Part shown: in pieces, positions 29,701 through 37,613 of the stretch | How positions within the stretch are numbered: position 1 is the stretch's first letter | Layout of the letters: every line of letters begins with the position of its first letter | Origin: Bacteroidota bacterium | GTDB lineage: Bacteria; Bacteroidota; Bacteroidia; Chitinophagales; Chitinophagaceae | DNA length: 64,000 nt | Direction: 5' to 3' | Assembly: GCA_018268085.1 (NCBI GenBank) | Contig: JAFDXE010000007.1 | Location: forward strand, 62,001 to 126,000 | Notes under the pieces: model-generated | What the model was told of the DNA's origin: nothing | Seen by the model: the letters and a program-made list of their open reading frames with translations, nothing else | Databases searched by the model: none | Position numbers and translations under genes: made by a program

Positions 29701-30494
29701 GATGCAACGCGTTTGATACTCGTGTCCAGCAATTTCAAAAATGGTTTACCATCTTTATAGGTGAATTCAAATTTTCCTTCAAGGTTATCGGTAAGGCTAT
29801 ACCCGTAAATCTGTAATAGTTTATTTTTTTCTTTGTCCCAATTGCGGATGCTGTCGAAATAATTCGGACCGAATGCATTCAGCAACTGGAGAAACAACAG
29901 CGCCTTGTGTTCACATAACGGATGTGATGTTTCGGCACAGGTACAGGAAGTATCAAAATTCCGTTCTTCGTTTTTTTGTATAACCAGCGGATAGGTTTGA
30001 CCGTTATATACCAATTCTGCTTCCACTCTTTCATCTTCTGCTTTAAGGATGGTAGCTCTTGTTGTACGCAGGATTTTTTCAGCTTCATCATAAATTTCCG
30101 GAGACGCAAGCATTTTGATCGTTTTAAGATCAATGAATTTCATCTTGGCTACCGTGTGATACTGGTTGTACTGGATATCAGATCCGCTCAGCATATTTTT
30201 ATCAACCATATCCTGCAACCTGAACAATGCTGCAGCTTCATGGCGGCAGATATCTCCGAGGTTATACGGGCAACTGCAACGCAAAGTCATCAGTTTCGGG
30301 TCGGCATATTTCTGTATATATACTTTATAAAATATGCTATAGCTATCGTCTTTTACACGAAATACAATACCACCCATGAGTTCGTCATGCTCAACCAATT
30401 CAACATATCCCAATGCATGAATTTTCTTTCCTCTGCGGATTACCTCATCAGTACCATTATTGTAGATGTGCTTTATTATGTGTGTTAATGCCAA
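26721..30494 (-). CDS. SNF2-family DEAD/DEAH ATPase with SWIM zinc fingers
   Basis: A 1257-residue Swi2/Snf2 ATPase. The N-terminal third has a SWIM-type zinc finger (CSCPYNLGDICRHEAAAL, about 73-90) and a second Cys/His cluster (CTCAETSHPLCEH, about 183-195). The ATPase core carries DDMGLGKTVQALTML (Walker A, about 818), DESQ in place of DEAH (about 918) and SGTPLQNN. The C-terminal helicase lobe has LKAGGVGLNLTAADYV and AIDRTHRIGQT (about 1198). Such bacterial proteins remodel protein-DNA or RNA polymerase-DNA complexes, but no specific role is shown here. The frame opens with TTG at 30494; no in-frame ATG occurs before residue 40. An exact TACTTTTG box lies 84 nt upstream. Confidence 0.9.
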   Translation of the reverse strand: MALTHIIKHIYNNGTDEVIRRGKKIHALGYVELVEHDELMGGIVFRVKDDSYSIFYKVYIQKYADPKLMTLRCSCPYNLGDICRHEAAALFRLQDMVDKNMLSGSDIQYNQYHTVAKMKFIDLKTIKMLASPEIYDEAEKILRTTRATILKAEDERVEAELVYNGQTYPLVIQKNEERNFDTSCTCAETSHPLCEHKALLFLQLLNAFGPNYFDSIRNWDKEKNKLLQIYGYSLTDNLEGKFEFTYKDGKPFLKLLDTSIKRVASTGAPAPSSVTMKPVVPVNAPAAMTEELTAPEPALKKLGIVFNFNSKQYPGFTLDAIQGDADDDVKKYINKVEALDLTKFVNTESFSEEDKQLFQLIRKLQDSEINKYLNRNSPFSGIWENIIHTDGEDLPEETKSLIAEYLHPKLKKLFIEQALNNFIFSLPKNKTFKTASLAEIELSDHFIHPLFKVIPVNDHFEITCLVKVNGETVPLTKNETDSSLVFLYDSIVYTWQKPEDILQAEKFLRQGNIKLSKSNWAATMQQVVLPLTKEYHVEFDKSLIKEIKSSTPEVKLQLLEKGDYLVFQPIFTYNGIDTKASDKLTITIPDADKILIIHRNKEAEDVFMNKLQGLHSSFVNQPETNSLVLKGADVLRNNWFFLFVDAMKEMKVPVYGFEALKNFRFNTARPNTHIHVSSGLDWFDAKVEIEFGEQRVGIADIKKALAGKQSFVQLGDGTLGILPDEWLKRYALLFKVGDGKSDKLRLSRYHMSVIDELYENRDETELSFALDEKFERLREFKNIPEIKPPVTLEPILRPYQLAGYQWLGYLNDVGWGGILADDMGLGKTVQALTMLEHYKNEQGSLKAIVVCPTTLIYNWQNEVKKFTPALNYHIHHGNARSRDAEELQKHNIIITTYGTLRSDIHLLLKIFFDYIILDESQAIKNPGSKVTKAASLLTAKNRLCMSGTPLQNNTFDIFAQMNFLNPGLLGSMEFFRNEFATPIDKFGEQEQKEHLRKLLYPFILRRTKEQVAKDLPEKTETILFCEMEKEQRRIYDAYRNSYRDKILGTIDQQGIDKSQLTILQGLMKLRQICDSPAILNEEEKYPNHSIKLEELAREIEENIGEHKALIFSQFLGMLSLIKSKLKEQNIQFEYFDGSTSPAERERAIQNFQQNDECRVFLISLKAGGVGLNLTAADYVYIVDPWWNPAVEQQAIDRTHRIGQTKNIFAYRMICIDTIEDKILQLQERKKALAKELIADDATFVKSLTKADVEYLFS

Positions 30495-30578
30495 ACCGGG
30501 GTTTCTTTAAGTTAACGAAATTGATACATTGCGAGCAAGCTTTGCTGTTGGGTGGCCCGTTCAGAAAAGAGCAATTTG

Positions 30579-30586
30579 CAAAAGTA
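30579..30586 (-). promoter_or_regulatory. TAnnTTTG box of the SNF2 gene
   Basis: TACTTTTG on the minus strand, 84 nt before the TTG start. No clear -33 TTG. If used, the leader would be about 75 nt. Confidence 0.45.
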
Positions 30587-30686
30587 AAGGAAAATAGCTG
30601 ACGTGGAAAAAGGTTTCAGCAGGTTTTTGCTAAAAAGAAACTAAAAACATTCAGTGGCATCACATCAATGCTCCCGGTTTGTAATA

Positions 30687-31457
30687 TTATAAAGGCTGAT
30701 CCTGTGGAGAGGCGATGGATATTCCCGCTTTTTTGATAAGCTTGCCATCAGCATATATGGGCAACACGTTTGCCGTATTTGCAGTAAGGCAGAAGCGAAT
30801 GTCTTTTTCCAGGCCAAATGAGATTAATCTTTTATAGTGAGATGCTTCTTTACGCTTCATAAATTCATACAAATCATCCTGCGCATTTTCATATAATGTA
30901 TCTGCAATCTGGGATGCATCGCAGTTAATTGAAAAATGATTTTTTACCTGCCGAATAACTGCGCCGGCAAACAAACTATCTTCTATATTAACCCTGTCTT
31001 TCCAGGCTGCACATGCAAGCAACACCGGTTTACCCTTTTTAATGAGATAATTACAAACGGTATCAAGATTGCAAAACGAACCAATGATAATTTCTTTTGC
31101 GCCTTTATCGAGCGCCATGTGTAATAATCTTGTGCCATTGGTAGTGGTGAGCACAAGTGTTTTATTGTTGATGAATGATTCTGGATATTCAAAGGGAGAA
31201 TTTCCGTATTGTAGCCCTTCTGCAATTTTTCCATCTCTTTCGCCGGCGGTGATGGCAGCAATTTGTTTTCCAATGCGGATACATTCGGCAACACTATCAA
31301 CAGGTATGATTGATTTGGCGCCATTTTTCAGTGCCGTTGTGATAGTAGAAGTTGCACGTAAAATATCAATGATCACAACAATGCTGTCGCTGATATCATA
31401 CAAATTCAACAGCGCCGGTGATAAGCAGGTGTATAATGCAGGTTTCTTTTTGTCCAT
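30687..31457 (-). CDS. comB: 2-phosphosulfolactate phosphatase (ComB family)
   Basis: A 256-residue ComB-family protein: IDILRATSTITTALKNGAKS (about 31), ITAGERDGKIAEGLQYGNSP, and TTTNGTRLL (about 107). In methanogens ComB dephosphorylates 2-phosphosulfolactate to sulfolactate on the way to coenzyme M. Bacteroidota are not known to make coenzyme M, so here it may serve another sulfonate pathway or a different phosphatase role. It follows gcvT by 5 bp on the same strand, so they are almost certainly co-transcribed. I see no metabolic reason for that pairing. Confidence 0.88.
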   Translation of the reverse strand: MDKKKPALYTCLSPALLNLYDISDSIVVIIDILRATSTITTALKNGAKSIIPVDSVAECIRIGKQIAAITAGERDGKIAEGLQYGNSPFEYPESFINNKTLVLTTTNGTRLLHMALDKGAKEIIIGSFCNLDTVCNYLIKKGKPVLLACAAWKDRVNIEDSLFAGAVIRQVKNHFSINCDASQIADTLYENAQDDLYEFMKRKEASHYKRLISFGLEKDIRFCLTANTANVLPIYADGKLIKKAGISIASPQDQPL

Positions 31458-31462
31458 CTTAA

Positions 31463-32548
31463 TTATGCGAACGGGATCTTAACAACTGTTGCTTTCAATA
31501 AGGTATTGCGTATTTTGATATAAATCTCTGTTCCAATGGCAGCGTGTTTGGCATCCACATAGCCAAGTCCAATGGCTTTACCCAGGCTTGGCGACTGTGT
31601 ACCCGATGTTACTCTTCCAATCGTATTTCCTTCGAAATCTTTTATTTCATAATCGTGGCGGGCGATACCTTTTTCAATCATTTCAAAACCCACCAGCTTC
31701 TTTTTGAGTCCATCCGCTTTTTGTTTTTCAAATATTTCTTTTGAAATAAAATCCTTGTTGAATTTAGTGATCCATCCAAGGCCGGCTTCAAGGGGAGATG
31801 TGGTATCATCGATATCATTTCCATATAAACAAAAGCCCATTTCCAGGCGCAATGTATCTCTTGCACCGAGGCCGATTGGCTTAATACCTGATGCGGCGCC
31901 TGCTTCAAAAATAGCGTTCCATATTTTGTTGGCAGCATCGTTGTTGTCTTCAAAATAAATTTCCACGCCACCTGCTCCGGTATAACCGGTTGCGCTGATC
32001 AACACATTATCTATTCCGGCGAATTTGCCTTTTTCAAAAGTGTAGTATTTTAAATTGAGTATATCGATATCCGTTAGTTTCTGTAATATCCTGGTTGCAT
32101 TTGGTCCCTGGATGGCCAGTAAACAGGTTTTGTCGGAAATGTTATGCATTTCGGCATTGTTGATATTCTGTTCGGAAATCCAGTTCCAGTCTTTATCAAT
32201 ATTGCCCGCATTTACAACCAGCATGTACACATTGTTTTCCTCTATACAATATACCAGCAGGTCATCAACAATGCCGCCATTTTTGTTCGGCATACAACTG
32301 TATTGTGCTTTACCAACGGTAAGTTTTGCCGCGTCGTTTGTGGTAACACGTTGAATTAAATCGAGCGCATGGGGCCCTTTAATGATGAATTCTCCCATGT
32401 GGCTCACATCAAATACACCTGCATTGTTTCTTACGGCTGCGTGTTCTTCGTTAATACCGGTATAGGAAATCGGCATATTAAATCCGGCGAATGCTGCCAT
32501 CTTAGCACCCAGTGCAATGTGTTTTTCCGTGAAGGGAGTGTTCTTCAT
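31463..32548 (-). CDS. gcvT: Glycine cleavage system T protein (aminomethyltransferase)
   Basis: At 361 residues this is the normal size for GcvT, which moves the aminomethyl group from lipoylated H protein to tetrahydrofolate, releasing ammonia. Motifs include [25 protein letters not shown], the folate-site region [14 protein letters not shown], and [20 protein letters not shown]. The start is ATG 32548 ([10 protein letters not shown]): an exact TACATTTG box occupies 32574-32567, and a frame start at 32569 would fall inside it. The rest of the glycine cleavage system is not in the window. comB follows after 5 bp. Confidence 0.95.
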   Translation of the reverse strand: MKNTPFTEKHIALGAKMAAFAGFNMPISYTGINEEHAAVRNNAGVFDVSHMGEFIIKGPHALDLIQRVTTNDAAKLTVGKAQYSCMPNKNGGIVDDLLVYCIEENNVYMLVVNAGNIDKDWNWISEQNINNAEMHNISDKTCLLAIQGPNATRILQKLTDIDILNLKYYTFEKGKFAGIDNVLISATGYTGAGGVEIYFEDNNDAANKIWNAIFEAGAASGIKPIGLGARDTLRLEMGFCLYGNDIDDTTSPLEAGLGWITKFNKDFISKEIFEKQKADGLKKKLVGFEMIEKGIARHDYEIKDFEGNTIGRVTSGTQSPSLGKAIGLGYVDAKHAAIGTEIYIKIRNTLLKATVVKIPFA

Positions 32549-32566
32549 TTTTAAATTTTTAGTTTG

Positions 32567-32574
32567 CAAATGTA
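32567..32574 (-). promoter_or_regulatory. gcvT-comB promoter -7 box
   Basis: TACATTTG on the minus strand, 18 nt before the gcvT ATG and within the 46-bp gap after the upstream methyltransferase, making gcvT-comB a separate unit. No clear -33 TTG. Confidence 0.6.
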
Positions 32575-32594
32575 AATTAAATTCATTGCAGAAA

Positions 32595-33335
32595 CTATTT
32601 ATGTATATAACCGGCTTTAAGTTGAAGTGGAAACTTTACCGGTTTGGTTTCCCCCGGCGTCCAGTTCCGATGAATTTTTTCCATCACTTGTTTTAATGGA
32701 TTATATTTTTCGGCCTGTATGAATTTATGCAATCCACTCCAGGTATCCAGGTAGCCTTCGAGGTCTTCGGGCGTCCAGTTTAATTCAATGGTAAAATCGG
32801 GTGCATCTATTATTGTAAATGGAAAGGGGAGGGTTGAATAACCGGCTATTACATGCGCCCGCTCTTTATCCCAATATTTTCCAATTATATTAAAATGTAG
32901 ATCGTGAATGAGAGCGTCTGTTTCTTGGTCAACTTGTATGAGGTTATAAGTCCAGGCGGCAATGATTCCCTCCGGAGCAGCAACACGTTTTACTTCAGCA
33001 TAAAACGTATCTGTATCAAACCAGTGAAGAGACTGGGAGATGCAAACCAGATCAACGGTTCCTGGCTGTACTGTTGTATGCTCTGCCGGTTCCTGTACAT
33101 ATAAAATGTTATCCTTTATTATCGCATTACTGAGTTGTTTGCTGCTGATATCATTTGCATATACTTTTTTAAAATAACGGGAAAGCACAGCCGCAGTTTG
33201 TCCGTTGCCTGTTCCACAGTCCCACGCAAGATTTCTGCCCGGAACATAATTGAGGAGAAAATCAAAAAGTTGCTGCGGATAATCGGGGCGGTACCGGGCA
33301 TATTTGTCCGACCCGGCTGAAAAATTATCTTTCAT
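32595..33335 (-). CDS. Class I SAM-dependent methyltransferase
   Basis: A 246-residue methyltransferase of the type 11 / UbiE-like fold. The SAM motif I is [15 protein letters not shown] (about 37-51), motif II is near VYANDIS, and [14 protein letters not shown] is the post-motif strand typical of the family. The sequence opens [20 protein letters not shown], common in members annotated only by fold. The substrate is unknown. It is flanked by a terminator from the pspC side and by the gcvT promoter, so probably monocistronic. Confidence 0.88.
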   Translation of the reverse strand: MKDNFSAGSDKYARYRPDYPQQLFDFLLNYVPGRNLAWDCGTGNGQTAAVLSRYFKKVYANDISSKQLSNAIIKDNILYVQEPAEHTTVQPGTVDLVCISQSLHWFDTDTFYAEVKRVAAPEGIIAAWTYNLIQVDQETDALIHDLHFNIIGKYWDKERAHVIAGYSTLPFPFTIIDAPDFTIELNWTPEDLEGYLDTWSGLHKFIQAEKYNPLKQVMEKIHRNWTPGETKPVKFPLQLKAGYIHK

Positions 33336-33370
33336 CCTGTAAAATTAAATCAATGACAGATTTATGGTAA

Positions 33371-33399
33371 TAAAAAGGATCCTGCCAAACAGCAGGACC
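33371..33399 (-). terminator. Intrinsic terminator after pspC
   Basis: On the minus strand: hairpin GG-TCCTGC / GCAGGA-TCC (33399-33377, 6-nt loop, one bulged base) followed by TTTTTA. It lies 43 bp after the stop of the PspC protein. Confidence 0.75.
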
Positions 33400-33441
33400 C
33401 CAGGCTTCAACTTTACTTCAACTCAACTATTGAAACATCGT

Positions 33442-35631
33442 TTAGTACATTACAAGCAGCGGGTTGTATGCAGGTAAAGTATATGCAATCATCTGGTCAC
33501 GGCGTTCATTATATACTTTATCCGCTTTTTGTGTGGCTGTATTCTTGTTCAATGAATCTTTTTTGTTTTGTTCTGACTTGTCTTTTTCCATTTTTTGTTT
33601 TGCAGATGAATCTGCCTGTTGTGGTGCCAGCATTTTATTTTCGTTGTACCGATAACCACCGCCTTTACCTGAATCGTAATTTCTATTGTTGTTATCATTG
33701 CCGTCTTCATCCGTATCATCATTCCATTCAGGATGTTTCCAGCTTGCGGCGGGTTTACCGTTTAAATCATATAAACCGTCGGCTTTCATGATATAATCTA
33801 CATCATGTTGCCAGCCTTCTTCCTGGTCGCGGTAACCCAATCTCCAGTCGTCGTTTTCAAAGCCGAAACTGATGCGGCCATTTTCCCATCCGATATTTTC
33901 ATCAATTCTTATTTGCTTACCTACCGGAACATACACCATCAGTACGATACCCTGGTTACGGAATTTTTCTTTTCTTGTAATGGCAATTCCCTCATCTGTA
34001 ACCAGCAAACTGTCTCTTTGTTCTACTTTGAAATTCATCTTTGCTGCCATTTGATCCGCTTCTGTTTTTGTTGCGCCATTTACCAGTTTCAGCATGGTAA
34101 CCCTGAAGCTGTCGTTGGGAGATTTAAAAATGTGAACAGATATATTATTATATATAGCCGTGTCTTCATCATAAGTTCTGAAAGGTTCTAATCTAAACCA
34201 TTTACTCCTGTAAAATTTCTGATCAGGTGATTCTGATGTTAATTCCAGTTTATTGATCGTTGGATTGGTTAATACTATTTCTTCTTCATGCAGGTTATTG
34301 CTTCTTCTGAAATCCTGTCCTAAAGAAACGATCAGTGAAATGAAACATACCCAACCAATGATCCACAGGCCTGTGAATGACAAGCGCATCGTTTTACGGT
34401 TCGTTTTAATTTTTGCGATCTTTCTAACGATCCAGGTAATTATACCAATAATGGGAACGGCGATGAAAAATATTAATGTACCGTATGCAAAAACGTTTTG
34501 CCATCCGTCTCGCAATACAAAATCTTTTAAAGGAAATAAACCCACAGAAGTAACGGCAAGTGCAAACAATCCCACAACCACTCCAAAACCAATACAACCG
34601 AGGATGAAATAAGCGAAAATCTTAAAGATCAATACAATTACATCACCCAGGGATCTTCCTCCCCGTCTTGCTGCAGAACCTGCTTCCGTAGCAAATTGTT
34701 TTCCTTTTTCCTGTGCAGAAAATGCAGCTTCTTTTGCCAAACGTCCGGCTCTTTGCTGAACACCTTTCATTTCTTCTACTACAGAATTCTTAATTGAGTT
34801 CATATCTACTTTCTCTCCTTTCATCTCCAGTTTTTCGGCAGTAGAAAACGCTTCCGGGATCACCAGCCAGAGAATGATATATACGATCATTGAACCGGGG
34901 CTGAATCCAAGTCGAATGAATTCGGTAAAATCATGGTTCCACCTTGTTAAAAAACCAAGGAACGGGATCAGGAACAACACACGGGGAATCCAGGCGTTGA
35001 TGCCAAAATAATTTCCCAGGCCGGAACAAACACCGGCAATAATTTTATCATCACTATCGCGGTATAATTTTTTTCTTACACTTCCTATTACAGCAGTTGC
35101 AGAGCTGGGAACGGCAACCCATAATACCAGGTATGAAATTATCCCAAACCCGAAAGAAACACCCAGGATTACAAATATGATCCGAACAACTACCACATCT
35201 ATATTAAAGTAATTGGCCAGGCCACTGCACACACCACCAAACACTTTATTATTTTCATCCCTGAATAAGCGTTTATCCGTTGCTGTTGTATTTGCAGCAG
35301 AAGCAGCTTCCGCAGTTGAGCTATACGATTGATTGGTTTCTGTAAATCTCTGTGAACCGATGTTCTCATCTGTTTCAAAATCTTCAGGACGACCCATACT
35401 GCTGATAATGGCATTGATATCTTCATCAGTGATGCAGGTAGAACCCGCTTTTAATCTTTCCTGGAAAAGTTCACCGATCCTGCTTTCAATGTCGTTGATG
35501 ATCTCTTCTTTTCCTTCCTCGTTTGCAAAATAACGCCCCAGGCTTTCCGTGTACGCCTTTAGCATTTCAAAAGCAGTAACTTCAATTGGCACTACTCTAC
35601 CGTGGAAGTTGATATTTATTACTTGTTTCAT
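33442..35631 (-). CDS. Double PspC-domain membrane protein
   Basis: A 729-residue membrane protein of the phage-shock-protein C family. A soluble N-terminal domain (about 1-85) is followed by two PspC domains, one at about 110-165 (RLFRDENNKVFGGVCSGLAN) and one at about 185-265 (KLYRDSDDKIIAGVCSGLGN). A linker with AAFSAQEKGKQFATEAG comes next, then three further membrane segments (about 325-435) and a large C-terminal extracytoplasmic part with low-complexity Asp/Asn and Lys-rich stretches near the end. It is encoded 119 bp after padR on the same strand, a recurrent pairing, which suggests an envelope-stress module under PadR control. Confidence 0.88.
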   Translation of the reverse strand: MKQVININFHGRVVPIEVTAFEMLKAYTESLGRYFANEEGKEEIINDIESRIGELFQERLKAGSTCITDEDINAIISSMGRPEDFETDENIGSQRFTETNQSYSSTAEAASAANTTATDKRLFRDENNKVFGGVCSGLANYFNIDVVVVRIIFVILGVSFGFGIISYLVLWVAVPSSATAVIGSVRKKLYRDSDDKIIAGVCSGLGNYFGINAWIPRVLFLIPFLGFLTRWNHDFTEFIRLGFSPGSMIVYIILWLVIPEAFSTAEKLEMKGEKVDMNSIKNSVVEEMKGVQQRAGRLAKEAAFSAQEKGKQFATEAGSAARRGGRSLGDVIVLIFKIFAYFILGCIGFGVVVGLFALAVTSVGLFPLKDFVLRDGWQNVFAYGTLIFFIAVPIIGIITWIVRKIAKIKTNRKTMRLSFTGLWIIGWVCFISLIVSLGQDFRRSNNLHEEEIVLTNPTINKLELTSESPDQKFYRSKWFRLEPFRTYDEDTAIYNNISVHIFKSPNDSFRVTMLKLVNGATKTEADQMAAKMNFKVEQRDSLLVTDEGIAITRKEKFRNQGIVLMVYVPVGKQIRIDENIGWENGRISFGFENDDWRLGYRDQEEGWQHDVDYIMKADGLYDLNGKPAASWKHPEWNDDTDEDGNDNNNRNYDSGKGGGYRYNENKMLAPQQADSSAKQKMEKDKSEQNKKDSLNKNTATQKADKVYNERRDQMIAYTLPAYNPLLVMY

Positions 35632-35718
35632 GGCGAAAAAATTTCAATGTTTGCCGGTTAATTAGTGAATTATATCCGGACTTTAATTTTGTTTCTCTAG
35701 TTGATTCTGTCGAAAAAA

Positions 35719-35732
35719 CATGGCTATACTTT
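35719..35732. repeat. 14-bp repeat, copy 1, candidate operator ahead of pspC
   Basis: CATGGCTATACTTT, repeated exactly at 36104-36117 ahead of padR. This copy is 88 bp upstream of the pspC ATG, in the padR-pspC gap. An exact 14-bp match in both leaders of one regulator/target pair suggests a shared binding site. Confidence 0.5.
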
Positions 35733-35750
35733 AACGACAGTGAAGTTTGG

Positions 35751-36083
35751 TTATAGTTTGTTGTTGGTGATGGAATGTACTGCATTGGCCAGTTCGTTCC
35801 AGGTTGCCTCCAGTTCCTTATAAAACTCAGCTCCCTTTTCTGTCAGGCTGAAATATTTTCGCGGAGGACCGCTGTTACTTTCCACCCAACGATATGTAAG
35901 TAATTCTGCGTTCTTGAGCCTTGTCAGCAAAGGGTAAAGGGTTCCTTCAAAAATGCTGAGGTTGGCTGCTTTCATTTTATCGATGATATCAGACGGATAG
36001 GCTTCTCCTTGTTTTATCACCGAAAGGATACAGAATTCAAGCACCCCTTTTCGCATCTGGCTCGCTGTGTTATCAATGTTCAT
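35751..36083 (-). CDS. PadR family transcriptional regulator
   Basis: A 110-residue winged-helix regulator of the short PadR type. QMRKGVLEFCILSVIKQGEA opens the DNA-binding domain, SIFEGTLYPLLTRLKNAELL is the recognition helix region, and SGPPRKYFSLTEKGAEFYKE is the wing. PadR proteins act as dimeric repressors released by a ligand. The gene has a consensus promoter (36202-36173) whose -33 element sits inside an 8-bp inverted repeat, so autorepression is likely. pspC follows and shares a 14-bp upstream repeat with it. Confidence 0.92.
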   Translation of the reverse strand: MNIDNTASQMRKGVLEFCILSVIKQGEAYPSDIIDKMKAANLSIFEGTLYPLLTRLKNAELLTYRWVESNSGPPRKYFSLTEKGAEFYKELEATWNELANAVHSITNNKL

Positions 36084-36103
36084 GGCATTACAGTTTAAAA
36101 ATT

Positions 36104-36117
36104 CATGGCTATACTTT
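36104..36117. repeat. 14-bp repeat, copy 2, in the padR leader
   Basis: CATGGCTATACTTT, identical to 35719-35732, ending 20 bp upstream of the padR start codon and downstream of its predicted transcription start. Confidence 0.5.
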
Positions 36118-36172
36118 TCGTCCCGCCGACGGCATCAATGTCCGGAACATTGCTGTTATCAACTTGACAATA

Positions 36173-36212
36173 CAAATATAGATAAACTTTAGTACTATGC
36201 AACACATACTAC
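36173..36212 (-). promoter_or_regulatory. padR promoter with overlapping inverted repeat
   Basis: On the minus strand: TTG (36202-36200), 19-bp spacer, TATATTTG (36180-36173), an exact -33/-7 match. An inverted repeat GTACTATG (36192-36199) / CATACTAC (36205-36212), 5-bp spacer and one arm mismatch, is centred on the TTG. This ATG-N-CAT arrangement fits PadR-type operators. The rest of the 381-bp gap up to 36464 holds only the lipoprotein promoter. Confidence 0.7.
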
Positions 36213-36426
36213 CATTTATTTTAAAGTAGCTTGCTGTGTTTAGCACACAGTTTTGACTTTATGATATTGATAATCAGGTTAATACGATACCCCGGCCGGG
36301 GCAAATATTTTTTTCATTTTAATCTGAGCGGTGAAAAATGAATGTTGAGCGGTAAGAAAAGGCGCCGGTTTTATCTGTTAATGAAAGATCAATTATAAGG
36401 TAAACCATGGTTGCCAATAAACCCAA

Positions 36427-36458
36427 TTGATAATGTTAGTCAAACCAGCATAAATTTA
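36427..36458 (+). promoter_or_regulatory. Promoter of the lipoprotein gene
   Basis: TTG (36427-36429), 21-bp spacer, TAAATTTA (36451-36458), one mismatch from TAnnTTTG. The ATG at 36465 is 6 nt further on, so the leader would be very short. Confidence 0.5.
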
Positions 36459-36464
36459 TACAAC

Positions 36465-37607
36465 ATGAGAACACTTATACAAACACTGCTAATTGCCCTT
36501 GTTCTGATTTCCTGTGCCGGCAGTAAAAATTACCTGGAGCGGTCTAACAGCGATAAGGCATTGCAGGATGCAGTAAAAAAACTAAACAAAGATGCATCTG
36601 ATGAGAACGCCGTACAAGCGTTACCGTTACTTTATAAAACCATTTCAGATAATCATCTTGAAAAAATAAATGCATTGGCATCTACCAATGATTTATCGAA
36701 GTGGGATAAGATGATTTCAGAATACGAATACCTGCAGGATGCGTATGATGCCATTATGAACAGCGATGCTGCATTTAAACTGGTTACGCCACAGAGCTAC
36801 CAAACCAATTTGCTAGAAACGAAAGCAGCAGCAGCGGAAGCCTACTATAATTATGCGACTGAGTTTTATGTGAAGGCAGGCAGAGATAATGCAAAAAAAG
36901 CTTATTTGAATTTTAAAAAAGCTGATGGTTACGTTCCGGGATTTAAAGATGCCAGCGTAAACATGAACCAGGCTTACCAAAATGCTATTGTAAATGTTGT
37001 TGTAAATCCCGTTCAGGATAATTCTTATTTCTTCAACAGCGGGTGGGGAAACACCGGTTACAATTATAGCAATGAATATTTTCAGCAAAACCTGGTAAGA
37101 GATCTGAGCAATAACGGTAACCGGTATGCAGCAAAATTTTATACCGACTGGGAAGCGAGGAGAGATAATATACGACCAGACTGGGTGGTTGATCTCACAC
37201 TTCGCAATATGGATATTCCCTATCCGGTTACCAATTATTATACAAGGAACGTGAACAACCGGGTGCAATCCGGAACCGATACTTCGGGCAACCCTGTTTA
37301 TACAACGGTATATGCAACACTTAATATTACCCGCCAGAGTTTTACTGCCAGGGCAAATATGGAACTTACTGTTAAAGATATTTCAACAGGTAAAAACATT
37401 ACGTACCGGAGTTTCAGAGACGATTATCGCTGGGAACAGGAACGGGGATCCTATACAGGAGACAGCAGGGCATTGTCGGCCCGCGACTGGCAATTGATCA
37501 ATGGAAATAATTATCCTGCGCCACGCAAGGAAGAAGTATTAAATGAACTGTATCGCAAAATTTATCCGCAGGTGAAGAATGAAATCGGCTATGCGGCAGA
37601 CTGGTAA
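36465..37607 (+). CDS. Lipoprotein with helical repeats, unknown function
   Basis: A 380-residue lipoprotein: the signal peptide ends in a lipobox (LVLISCAGS, C17). The mature protein has an alpha-helical N-terminal half that looks TPR-like (about 30-190, with AAEAYYNYATEFYVKAGRD) and an aromatic-rich beta C-terminal half (NYSNEYFQQNLVRDL, YRSFRDDYRWEQERG). I do not recognise a named family. The ATG at 36465 is chosen over an upstream in-frame start at 36411 because only the former begins with the signal peptide and follows the promoter. It is convergent with feoB, 6 bp apart. Confidence 0.8.
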   Translation: MRTLIQTLLIALVLISCAGSKNYLERSNSDKALQDAVKKLNKDASDENAVQALPLLYKTISDNHLEKINALASTNDLSKWDKMISEYEYLQDAYDAIMNSDAAFKLVTPQSYQTNLLETKAAAAEAYYNYATEFYVKAGRDNAKKAYLNFKKADGYVPGFKDASVNMNQAYQNAIVNVVVNPVQDNSYFFNSGWGNTGYNYSNEYFQQNLVRDLSNNGNRYAAKFYTDWEARRDNIRPDWVVDLTLRNMDIPYPVTNYYTRNVNNRVQSGTDTSGNPVYTTVYATLNITRQSFTARANMELTVKDISTGKNITYRSFRDDYRWEQERGSYTGDSRALSARDWQLINGNNYPAPRKEEVLNELYRKIYPQVKNEIGYAADW

Positions 37608-37613
37608 AATTTT

